Of a stretch of DNA of 64,000 bases, positions 1-10,475 are shown one piece after another. How positions within the stretch are numbered: position 1 is the stretch's first letter; the number at the start of each line of letters is the position of its first letter. The notes below the pieces were generated by a model that was not told the origin of the DNA, searched no databases, and saw nothing but the letters and a program-made list of their open reading frames with translations. This DNA comes from Brienomyrus brachyistius. Taxonomy: Eukaryota; Chordata; Actinopteri; Osteoglossiformes; Mormyridae. The stretch lies in contig NC_064538.1 in the NCBI RefSeq assembly GCF_023856365.1, forward strand, positions 11,564,435 through 11,628,434, written 5' to 3'. The position numbers and the translations under genes were made by a program.

Positions 1-21
1 AAATGAGAAAATTGACATTCA

Positions 22-80
22 TCCATTCATCCATCTTCTACACACAGATGCTGGTCAGGGTCACAGGTTCATGTGTCATG
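22..80 (-). repeat. SINE 3' tail fragment
   Basis: The plus strand shows CATCCATTCATCCATCTTC followed by a diverged CTGGTCAGGGTCAC segment. In reverse complement this is the GTGACCCT...GAAGATGGATGG tail shared by many fish tRNA-derived SINEs. Only the tail is present, so the assignment is tentative. Confidence 0.45.
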
Positions 81-1231
81 TGCATCCTTATCGAGGATGG
101 GGTCATTTTTGAAGAAACGCCGTCTGCTTACAATCATAATAATAGTTTCTCTTATAACATATGCTGGGAGTACATGAAAATCCTTTTAAAAAAAACTCAT
201 TTTTTCATATCTTCCACAATCTCATTAGCAAGAACCGCAGAATTCATTATGCATTGTCTTCGAATGTTATTAAAATGTATTATTTTTTTAACTACTAAAT
301 ATTTTTAATCATTTATGTAAGATGTTATTAAATGCTTCTGAATATGAAATCAATTCAATTCATTAATTGCTCAATTTATGGTCACTACAGTAGATGATAT
401 TAACATCTATCGCAATAAAATTGGGACCTGAGTTCTCAAAACAGTGTCCCAGCCACCTGTCCTCCTTAAACAATTAAAGCATGTTAATATATACAGTAGA
501 TACTATGCACAGCAAAAATAGCATTTAGTAAAATTTCACCTTATAAATCTCAGTTGATTTAACTTGTGTCATTTTTTTGTACTTCAGTTCATTATCAGGG
601 ACCATTCTGACAAAATAATTTCCACATAATCTGGAATTTATAAAACGTAGGTAAGGCATTGAATTGCTATGGGCCTGGATATTTAAGGTCCTCAGTTGCT
701 CTGCAGGTCACAAAAATTTCCAAGGGGTAATACTGTAGTAGAGTGGATAGAGTACCATTCAATGTACTGCTGAACAAGACCAAGTTTAAATATAGTCTAA
801 GAAACGTGGCAAAGGAGAGAGCAATCAGTATAACTTTTTCATGCTCTGTAACATCTGTAGAAGTTGGGGGTCAGACCGAGTAATATCACTGCTATTCCGT
901 ATCCAGTGCAATACCGTGCTTTGTTGCCCATTATTTTTATGCTCTGTATCTATTTCATTATTATGTCTGGAGGTAGCATGTCAACCTTTTTAAAGCCTCA
1001 GGTAGCCCGTTGATAATGGATGAGGCTTAGTACAGGGAGCTAGAACTGAAACTCTGAAACTTAATATCCCAGCGACACGAGCTCAGATGCAGAAGAGGCT
1101 TAGTGTCTGTTAGGCCCACAAGCTGCAGTATTGTTATGGAAGGAGTATAGCCCAGGTCAGTCTAATGAAAACCATTTGAAAATTTAAAACGTATTATGCA
1201 TGTTTGGTCTGCTGCTTCCTGAAGAATGTTA

Positions 1232-1248
1232 CCCCCCCCCCCCCCCCC
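1232..1248 (+). repeat. poly-C tract (17 C)
   Basis: An uninterrupted run of 17 C. It is one of at least nine long G/C homopolymers in the window. Confidence 0.95.
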
Positions 1249-2837
1249 AAACAGCGAGTGAACAGTGGGCAATGACAGTAAGTTTTTATAAACACCTTTG
1301 TGTGCAATTAAAAAAACAAATCCCTCTTAAAGACACTCTGGGAGCTTGTCTACAATTAGTTAAAACAGCTAATGCTGCCCTGTAATTGTATGCAAATGAA
1401 AACTTCCCTCCCAAAACAAAACAAGTTTGTTTCATGTGGATCGAGTTAAATATTTCATAGAGATTCGACTGTGAGATAATTATGCCAAGTTCCCTGTTGC
1501 TGTTAATGTTCAAGCTGCAATTAAAACACGGTTTCCTGTGCTCTTTCCCCTGAGAGTGCCGAACCTGAAGATTTACTTCTCCATTTATTTTTATGCGCAG
1601 TCAGCCCGGAATAGCTCAGCAAAATAGCTGCCATGCCAGTGTTTATTCAGTCATTCAGTAAAATCCAGTCATTCAGTAAAATTGGATTGTGTTAGTAAAG
1701 GAGAACACATTCCTAAGGGCACAGGCCTTGGTTAAGAACCTCAGATACAGAAACATTGTAATAATGTACTTTTTGAAAGACGTCATTTTAAAGATCTGTA
1801 GTTTTCTGATACCAAATATATTTCAAATGTCAAAAATGTTAATTAATTATAAATGTATATGTAATTTCAGCCTGATGGATGCATTGCTTTTGAAGTTACT
1901 TTCCGCAAATGAATTTCAGCAAGGAAAAAATGATAAACTCTCTCAGGCACTCTACTTGACTGGAAGAAGAAAACTTTCATCCTTCAAGCATTTTTCCTTA
2001 ATAGTACTAAACCACTAATCACTCTCCCTTATACTTTCCCTGTATGCACAAACACAGTTCTGCTAAGTCAGATTGCTTTCTTTATTCTCAAGGTATTGAG
2101 TTGCTGGTTGCATAATTGATAACACTTTATACTGTCATCACAATGCGTGTTCCAGGATTATAAATCTCTCCACCTCTTTACCGTCTCGCATGATTTTCCT
2201 GTCTTGTTTCAAGTTTCCTCTCTAACGCTGTGAGTTTTTAAGCCTGTCTGCCCCTTTGTTTCCAGATGAATGGGATCTAATCAATCTAATTCCTGCATTA
2301 TTCCTTACTTGAATGTTAAATCTCATGAGAACATTTACGATGCAGATTTTGAATGAATGTGAACAAACTTGTATTTGAAGAATGTGTCCAGTAGACATTC
2401 TGTTGCCTCTCTGAAGTGCTGTTTATGTAGGTGGGACACAATCAACTCACAGGAGTTGGATAAAGAAGAAGTGTTGCTGGTCTTAGTTGTAATGGAGGTG
2501 ACCAGATAAGACACAGTATGTAGAAGAATTCTGCACCCTTCCATCTTATTAGTTTGAGTGGTTTTGCTTGCTGTATTGGGTGACCTTGTAGTGCAGGAAA
2601 GAAACCCAACATACACCTTTAATTTTTAATATCTACGTACATTACAAATAGCATCCTTGTGAGGGGCAGGTGGTCAAAGTGGAAAAGGGCATTTCAAGCC
2701 TGAATAATTACAATTTTCATAACTCCATACATCTGCCAAGCTTACGTAAAACCAATATGCGATGTAACATGAAGTAACCGTTAAGAATGAACTCTTCTAT
2801 TTTAGATGCAGAAACTGATTTAGAAAGTTTTGGCCAC

Positions 2838-2950
2838 TTTCAACACATCCATTCATCTTCCATGACCTATTGGACTACCTGTGCAGTACAGGGTCACAGT
2901 GAGGGCAGAGCCCAGAAGGGACACACCAGCCCTGCATAGGATGCACTACT
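2838..2950 (-). repeat. SINE 3' region, reverse orientation
   Basis: CATCCATTCATCTTCCATGA is followed by a diverged GTACAGGGTCACAGTGAGG and GCATAGGATGCACTACTGC. In reverse complement this gives the order of a fish SINE 3' half: the segment naming the title line, the gtgaccctgt segment, then the ATGGATG tail. The tRNA head is not recognisable. Confidence 0.6.
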
Positions 2951-3399
2951 GCGCTGACCACTTTTAATATGGAGAGCGTTATCTGCACTGTATATATCAC
3001 TGCACAGGGTAGCACACATTGGAATGGATTCAACAGCAAGGGGCTAAAAATTCATGGAGCAGATGCCCCTCTTCAATATATTCAGAGATTTCATGAGTAC
3101 ATTTCACAATTCAAAATTATTAAATAATTTTATAAAAGATCATAATGATAAATTATTGAAAGGGTTTATAAATACATTACAATGTGTCTCGCCCCATTCC
3201 GTATGGAAATGTATGTGGCTCACATGCATGGTAACGACAAAATCTAGCACCAGGATTAACATGCTCACTTTTTCAGTCAGTCATACTTTCATATTTCAAC
3301 ACTGCCGTTGTGCAGGTGGAACATTCTGCTTCCTTTCTATGTCTTGCCTGGTGTCTCACATCACACACCTATTCCTGAAGTCAGATCCTTGATGTCTGT

Positions 3400-3901
3400 T
3401 ACCTTAAGACAATCATCAACACCGAGATCTCATGTCACCTTCTTCCTTCAGCAAGTCAACACCACCAGGAGATCCCTCCTCCACACCAGAACTGTCACTC
3501 TAGATGCATCGCAGATGTGCTGCTATGGTGATGCAATGAGCTACCAAACCACATCTCATCTGATTCTTTCTCAACCTTTAAGCTCAAAACCCATTTGTGC
3601 TGGGAACTTCTTAGCTATGGTTGCTCATTGGTTTCTAGTGCTCCCGGAATGCTTTTAGCGCTGCACTTTGTCTTTCATTTGAATACTTGTCTTATTAAGT
3701 TCTTACTTTGTGTGAAATATGTTGTAGAGTCTCTGCATGCTCCAATATTACGTATATTTGCAAAAGTGCTGTGGAAGATCAGCCTATCTTCTCTTATGCT
3801 TAGCTGGCTCCTGACAGCTATATGCATGTAATGTACTATCTGCCTGACACGTACGACACTTTGGACAAAAGTGTCTGCGAAATAAAGAAATGTAGATGTA
3901 A
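3400..3901 (+). mobile_element. LINE 3'-end remnant (L2-like tail)
   Basis: The segment ends with TTGGACAAAAGTGTCTGCGA followed by AATAAAGAAATGTAGATGTAA (3861-3901). This closely resembles the common fish non-LTR tail of the form ttggataaaagcgtctgc...aaatgtaaatgtaa. Upstream, a broken plus-strand frame (about 3540-3600) has the feel of the end of a LINE reverse-transcriptase ORF. The tail is the firm part; the 5' limit is a guess. Confidence 0.6.
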
Positions 3902-4913
3902 CTTGACTTGGTCTGTAAGTATGGGATCAGATATGCAATGTTCAGATATTCATCAGATATGAATGCATTAACTATAAATATGAGTTTCTGTCATTGGGTT
4001 TTGTATGAATTAGGTTTTCTAAGAATTTTTCTCTTCTAAATAGATTCAAATAACTCGAACAAAAACAGAACAAAACACCACAGGATGCATATTTTTAGGG
4101 CATAAAACCTGGCGTTTTGCTTCAGAATAATTCGGCCCTGGCTGTCCCGTGGAATTGGGATTCAGGGAGATTGTTGCTTGGCGGTTTAATAGACTGTCAC
4201 AATAGAGTCATTACTCTAGTGTATTATGAAGTACAGGTTTACAAGTACCACACAACTAGTGACTAGCGCATCGTAAAAGGCGTTCAGTTAAAGAAGGAGG
4301 ATTTTTGTTTGAGGGAAAGATAAATGGAGGAAATAGCACCTTTTATAATAACCAGCCCAGTTCGGTTTGAATATTCAGCAATTCCCAATCTATCTCAGGT
4401 TAACATGTTCTATAGTGTGGTGCAAGCAAGTAAACATTTGATACTTGAACCTGATAACTTCAGCTGTATACCAGGAGGAGATTCCACCCAAGTCTGTATG
4501 CATAATCAGGCTCCTGTTCCAGAGAGCAGTTTCCAATGACACCAATCTATATAAGGTGGGACAGGTTTTATCCACCCCTATCACCTTAGGTTTTAGTCTG
4601 GAATTACATCTCCACATACAGTAACATAAGTCTGTCGAATCATTTAAGGAAATAATGTTCTATATAGACTTATAAAATGTAGCTACATACACAAGGGTGA
4701 ACTGACAAATTCATTCATTCCAGTAATACATTAAGCTAAAATTCACTTGACATTATTACAACAATTAATCAGAATGAATGTTTCATGCTTACCTAATCCC
4801 CACCAGATTTATATATTCACCACATATATTGTCCTGAAATTCAGTGACAGTGCATTATAACAGTTTATACAACAACCTTAAGACTATGCTGACACCCTAT
4901 ACTTTATTCTTGT

Positions 4914-5230
4914 TATACACCAGTGAGCCAAAACATTATGTCACCCCCACGGGAAGCAAATCATATTGACCATCATAAAAATGGTGCATGTCAAGGTCTG
5001 GCATATATTACATGGCAAGCAAACATTTTGGTACTCATAGCTGACGTGTCGAATGTCGAAGGAATTTGTCAGAGGTAAAGATCTGAGTAACTTTGATCGT
5101 TACGGCCAGACAACTGGGTTACAATCAGCTGTGGGGAGTCCCTGTGGAAAGCGGACCAAGGAGGGAAAAACCACGAACCGATGGTGGAGTATTGAGTGGC
5201 CAAGATGGGAAGGATGGCCAAGTGGTGGCA
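4914..5230 (+). mobile_element. Tc1/mariner transposon, decayed 5' part
   Basis: The sequence starts at TACACCAGTGAGCCAAAACA, which resembles the terminal repeat of a widespread fish Tc1-like element. It continues through a short leader to a degenerate transposase start near 5053 (ATG, then residues GKDLSNFDRYGQTTG, matching the usual K-DLS-FD-G start). The homology then jumps to a later part of the N-terminal DNA-binding region (GGACCAAGGAGGGAAAAACC). An internal deletion is therefore likely, and the 3' half with the catalytic region is missing. It is non-functional. Confidence 0.8.
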
Positions 5231-5564
5231 CATAAACTGACAAAAGGCCTACTGTGGTACAAACAGTAGATCATATTAATCATGGTAAAGGTGCATCATG
5301 CCTAACAAAGTCCTCTGAAATGATTTTATGAGACATTAAAATGAATTTAGAGACTAAAATTCTTGACTGAGGCCTTTGGCCTATTTTGGTGAGTCTGTGA
5401 ATGTTACGTGAATAATCTAGTCCTAATTGTGGGGAAGGTGGATCAAAACAAGTGCAGTGTCCTTAAAACCCTTTCATCCTGCTGAAGGAAACTCAAGAGA
5501 GGAATAATGATTTAATCCCGGGTCTGTGTCTTTTAATTTAGGTAGTCTCCAACTCCGTGTAGAG

Positions 5565-5746
5565 CAGGGGTCTCCAACTCCGGTCCTGGAGGGCTACCGT
5601 CCAGTAGGTTTTCTATCCTACCGGCTTCTGATGAGCCACACCTGCTCTCAGGTAGATACCAGGAATAGGTTTGGCTCATCAGAAGCCAAGAGGGACAGAA
5701 AACCTACTGGGTAGTAGCTCTCCAGGCCCGGAGTTGGAGACCCCTG
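5565..5746. mobile_element. hAT-type MITE with 8-bp target-site duplication
   Basis: The element begins CAGGGGTCTCCAACTCCGGT and ends with the near-perfect inverted copy CCGGAGTTGGAGACCCCTG. The arms continue inward as a long imperfect palindrome (CTTCTGATGAGCC... and ...GGCTCATCAGAAG), so the 182-bp unit can fold back on itself. It is flanked by identical 8-bp direct repeats GTGTAGAG at 5557-5564 and 5747-5754. An 8-bp duplication and CAGGGG termini are typical of hAT-superfamily miniature elements. It has no coding capacity. Confidence 0.93.
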
Positions 5747-5995
5747 GTGTAGAGGGTCTTTCAAATGTTGTAGTCCACAATTATTATTTTAATATGGGCC
5801 GATAACACAAAATCAAATGCTCAGTAACCATTTCATGTACACACAGGGGTTTTTGGCAGTTCTTCATACAAAAATGTGTTCATAGTATAAGCGTGAGTAT
5901 TTGAGTGAAGCCTTGTTTAAGGTCCGGCTGAGTATGTGGATCAGTAAGACCCAATCATTTAAACACACAATTACCCCATGAGTTTATCTTACAAG

Positions 5996-5997
<2 letters not shown>

Positions 5998-6034
<37 letters not shown>
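5998..6034 (+). repeat. (CA)n microsatellite
   Basis: About 18 CA units, continuing as an imperfect CA-rich stretch to about 6053. Confidence 0.95.
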
Positions 6035-6040
<6 letters not shown>

Positions 6041-7182
6041 CACACAAACACACTGTGATATATAAAGAGCAAAGCGTATTGTATAGAATAAAAATGATTA
6101 AGTCAAACATGAATGAAGAGAATAAAATTTAAGAGAAACTCTTTTCATGCCTCACTCAGAGCCCTTGCTTTACATATGTATGAATAAGATTGGAGGTGCC
6201 CTTATTCCATTTCAGTCTTTAGCTATAACCTTTATGCCGGAAAAGTTATTTCAACCCTTAAAAGGACTCTTTTTTTATGGAATCTTCCTTTTGCAAGTTT
6301 TATTAAATAGCACAAAGCCTTTTCTGAGAGGAACTCTTAATTGCTATCTAGAGTTCCAAAACGTCCTTCTGTATGTCATAAAATTACACCGACTTTTTTT
6401 TTATCCCCTGCATAATCAAACGTGAAAATGAACTGAATAAAATAATTTTATAATGAAATCCCGTCCACTCGCGTTTTAGTGCTATAAACGGTTCTGTGAG
6501 ACTCTGTGAGTTAAACCAATATTCTTCATCCTCAATTAGTTGAATCCCACACATCCCTTGACAGCCTCCCACGCTGACAGCGTGCTTCTGCAGTGAAGGC
6601 GCACGGCTCAGGCACACAAAAAGCCTAAAAAGCCGGCAGATTCCATTACACTGACGGCTGGGGTGGATCAATACCCCCTAACATTTTATGGCGCAGTCCA
6701 AGGATTCCACACTGAAGGACACACCGGCCCTGCTTTATAGTTCACAGAAGGCTGAAGGAAATGGGTAAATCACAAGCCTGAAAATTGAGGTCATTCCACC
6801 CATTCTCTCTCATTCTGCTTTGAGGGAAAAGAGAGTCTTGATGCGGCACTTGAGGGAAAGTGTTCACCTGATATATGACCGTGGTCCTTAGCCACCAGAA
6901 GTGTTTTTACCAGTCCTGGGAAACAAACGTATTCCGATTGAAATAGTATTCAGCCATTTTGCTGACCTTTCTGCCTCCCAGTCAATGTGATTCAACGGTG
7001 GCACCAAAAATATGATTTATCTTTACTTAGACCAGAAAACAACCAAAGTCCAGGTCAAAAGCACCCTGTCTGAATCTGCAGTGACTGAGAGATGATCCAA
7101 ACACAATTTAATTAATGCAGAACTACACTGGAGGAAAACCTCATGTTACTGTATGTTTTTTCTCTATTTTCCTACGCCTGAT

Positions 7183-7185
<3 letters not shown>

Positions 7186-7236
<51 letters not shown>
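7186..7236. repeat. (TA)n microsatellite
   Basis: An uninterrupted TA dinucleotide run of about 25 units. The isoleucine/tyrosine open frame across it is an artefact of the repeat. Confidence 0.95.
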
Positions 7237-7237
<1 letters not shown>

Positions 7238-7964
7238 CACTTTAACACTTCATTCTGCAAAGCTGTGAATTTGTTGTTTGAAAAACGGCACCAGCAGATT
7301 GGACTAGGAGCTAAGATTAGTAATAGAGAAAGAAAAAAGAGAGTAAAATAAAACACACAGCGTGCAAAAGGAAAGTTGTAACATGACACTATAAAATATA
7401 TTGTAATTCTTTGGTAATAGTACAGATTGTGACCTTAGAAAATGTCCTATTAAGAGGTAAACTGGGATAAGAGGAAAATGAAGGACTGGTACATTTTCAC
7501 GTCTGTAACTCAGGTTTGCGTTTCTCCGTGTTCCCAGCCTTGGCAAGCCATGGAAACGCCATGGCAACTCTATATTTTCCACAGTAAAAGTAGAGCAAGC
7601 CTGTTACGTCACAGCCTCAGGAGAGAGAAACGCACCCCATCTTTAATTGAATAAAGTGTCCCTTAGGCTCAGGCGATGAAGCCATTCCAGATTACTGTCC
7701 ACATGAGGAGGAAAGTAATTTGGACATAACCACTGCAACATGTAAATCACAGAAGCTGACAGATACACATAGCTGTGAACATGGGGGGGTTATTGAAGTT
7801 TGTACTGGACAGTTTGAAAAGGTGTTAGAGGAGATGCAGAGTTATTTGGATCTCGTAGATGCGCATCTTGGGTTTCTTAACAGTTTCTTTTAAAGACTCA
7901 CGATTTCCAGAAATGCACAGTAAACCTGAATGGATGAATGAATACATAAATGCTTTTTATTTTT

Positions 7965-8092
7965 TATTTCCCGAGTGCCCACGATAGGTTGGGGCCCCAT
8001 CGTGGGTGATTCCCTGCCTTGTGCCTGTAGCTTCCAGAATAGACTTCAGATCCCTGAAGAACTGCATAGAACAAGTGGATGTAGAAGATGGG
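7965..8092 (+). repeat. SINE 3' part, plus orientation
   Basis: GGGTGATTCCCTGCCTTGTG is followed by CCTGTAGCTTCCAGAATAGA, then a short segment and ACTGCATAGAACAAGTGGAT, ending GAAGATGG. This is the order of the 3' body and tail of a fish SINE. The terminal GATGG passes directly into the (GGAT)n array that follows. Confidence 0.75.
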
Positions 8093-8192
8093 ATGGATGG
8101 ATGGATGGATGGATGGATGGATGGATGGATGGATGGATGGATGGATGGATGATGGATGGATGGATGGATGGATGGATGATGGATGGATGGAT
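8088..8192. repeat. (GGAT)n microsatellite
   Basis: About 25 tetranucleotide units with two single-unit slips (GATGATGG). It starts exactly at the tail of the SINE to its left, so expansion from a SINE tail is the likely origin. It is open in several frames on both strands, giving spurious peptides rich in MDGW or IHPS. Confidence 0.95.
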
Positions 8193-8629
8193 TTGTTTCA
8201 ACGATGTAACCCTTGATCAGATGTCCCAGGGCACAGTTGACCATCTATACAAGGCTTGTCAATTATATTATATTTATATATTATATTTTATTTGAACCAT
8301 GGTTGCCCAAAATTTAACCTAACTTCAACACTGGATGACATTCTGAAAGCTATTCTGCCCAGACAAACAGGAAGCAAGACACTGACCTTCCCTCCAGTAC
8401 AGAAACCTGCTGGCTTTGGAATTTCAGTAATCAAATGGACGTGAGCCAATCAATCATTCCACCTTGAAACTTCAATCTGTTACTTAGGTTCCCTACAAAA
8501 ATTTGTGTGGTATGTTTTATTCTTACAGTATGCTGTTACACTTACAGTAAATCCATCCAAATACTATAAGGGTCAGCACAGAGGGTAAGTAACATATCAA
8601 ACATTAAGTAATGTGTATTTATTATTTAT

Positions 8630-9240
8630 GATTTAAAAAAAAAAAAAAAACTTATTTAAAAAGGTAAGTGTGAGGGCAGTTCCCGATCGCTCTCCGCAGC
8701 CACGCCCCCTCTCCCAATCTCAAGCACCAGAATACTGATATCATCAGATATCATCAGATATTTTAACTGGAACATAGCTAGAAGTCTGGTATTCCGAACA
8801 ATGGCTAAGAATGAACTTGGATAGACCAGGTATTGCTAAATGGATTTCAGCGTGTTGTACTGGTATGTGGTTGACTCGGGTGTGTCGTCATTCCCAGCAC
8901 TGACTGCCGACCTCCGAGGTAAGTGGAACACAGCACATGTCAGGTTAGCGAGCGCATCGTTGCCCCGCTTTCTCCTGCCTGCTTGAGTTCCTGCCTGTGT
9001 GTCTTGGAGTGAGTGTCCTCCCAGACCCAATCCCCGGTGAGTGTGTGCCTCGATCCCCCTCTCAGTGTGTGTGGTTGTAACGATCTCCCCGCATGATTGC
9101 CTTTCCCTTTACTCCCAAGCACTGACCTCCTGCCTTACTGACCCTAGCGCCCATATCTGACTCTGATTCTAGTTTAATCTTTTGGCTTAGTGTCTGCTCT
9201 ACACTGTTCGCGGGCTGCTCTTTGACGGTAACATTTTGGC
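8630..9240 (+). other. possible solo-LTR-like GC-rich segment
   Basis: A segment rich in CCTGCCTG- and GTGTG-type pieces starts after an A15 run and ends TTTGACGGTAACATTTTGGC. The end looks like the boundary between a fish Gypsy-type LTR and its primer-binding region. No second LTR, no coding remnant and no clear TG...CA ends were found, so this is weak. Confidence 0.2.
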
Positions 9241-9315
9241 AACATGATACATGCTGTGCACAGTTTTTTTTTCTTTTTTTAACACAAAATCAAGTTTGTA
9301 CCAGAGATAAAGAAC

Positions 9316-9568
9316 TTCCATTCATTCTCTATGCCTGCTTGTCCTATGCAGGATCACGGGGATATGAAACCTCTCCTAGAAGCTACAGACACCAGCTCAT
9401 CGCAGGGCTCCATTTTAGCATGTTTTTTGAACTGTGGGGGAGAAACAGAGGAAACCCCACAGTAATACAGGGAGAACATGCCAAATCCACACATGTGGAA
9501 CAAGGGTGCAGCGTCAAACCCCAATCCCAGAGATGTGAGGCAATAGTTCCGATCATTGCACCACCCCA
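9316..9568 (-). mobile_element. SINE, near full length, reverse orientation
   Basis: Read on the minus strand it has a promoter-like head (GGGTGGTGCAATGATCGGAA, ATTGCCTCACATC), a central body with GGCATGTTCTCCCTG, GTGGGGTTTCCTCTG and CCACAGTTCAAAAAACATGC, and a tail CCCGTGATCCTGCATAGGA ending in GAATGAATGG. This module order is the standard one for fish tRNA-derived SINEs. Open frames on the minus strand here are by-products. Confidence 0.85.
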
Positions 9569-10394
9569 AGTCAAGAACTTAAAATCTTAAATCTGCAAAA
9601 TTCACCAATTTACACCAGTCTTATCCTTGCAGAATTTAATTTCGTAATTAAAACAACCAAAAAGTGGTGAAAATACTGCAGTTCTTTGAAGGAAATGGGA
9701 AAAGAGAGGAAATACTCCCTCAAAAATGAGCATATTCGCTTCTGGACAAACCCTGAAAAGCACCTAACTGTCTGCAATTCAGTTCGCCTTATTCATAATA
9801 CCATATTCAGTAGTGCTACAGGATGAAGTTTGTTGTGTGAGCTAGTTAATTATTCTTCAGTTATAATTAATAAATGTATTTTGTAATTGAACTGTATATT
9901 CTGGGGCACGGATATACCACAATGGTCATATTATATTATTGTCTTCCAACATTTACATTTCCCAGCTAATTTAAAACTTTAGCCATGAAATAGGTCACCA
10001 AAAAGTTGTGGAAGCCATTTGATAAAAGGCGATGAAGCAATAGAGTGACCTATGACAGACTTTATAAAAATAACCCTCTCTCTAGAAGGTTCTGGATCTA
10101 AGCTGGCCCAGAAGGAGGACAAGGTGGCTTCCAAGTCTGATATTTACAGGAGCCTCACCCACAAGGCCTGCATAAGTCAGGAATTAACAGCTGTGAGGTT
10201 AATGGAAAAACACAGGACGGCTTGACCCTGTGTAATAGAGGTGGCCGTCACGAGTGGAACGGGCGTATGAGGGCAACCGAGGGAAGCATGGCACATGGGG
10301 GCGCTGTGTCTTTAAGAGGTGGCCAGTCAGTGAACTGGACTACAGAAAGGCAAGCATGTGCGGTTCAGTTGTTCCACATAGCTTGTCTCTATAT

Positions 10395-10475
10395 TACACT
10401 ATATTTAAAATGTCTGTAAAGCACTTTGTAATCCTTGGGGTTAAAAGCACTGCCATATAAATAAAGACTGACATA
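10395..10475 (+). repeat. possible retroelement tail
   Basis: TGTCTGTAAAGCACTTTGTA is followed by TGGGGTTAAAAGCACTGCCA and TATAAATAAAGACTG. The tract 'taaagcactttg...gc-ctatataaataaa' recurs at the 3' ends of fish retroelements. It also carries an AATAAA on the plus strand. The upstream body was not identified. Confidence 0.4.

Noticed and set aside
7957..8295. Frames over the GGAT array (MDGW- and IHPS-type peptides)
   Set aside because: Microsatellite artefact, open on both strands.
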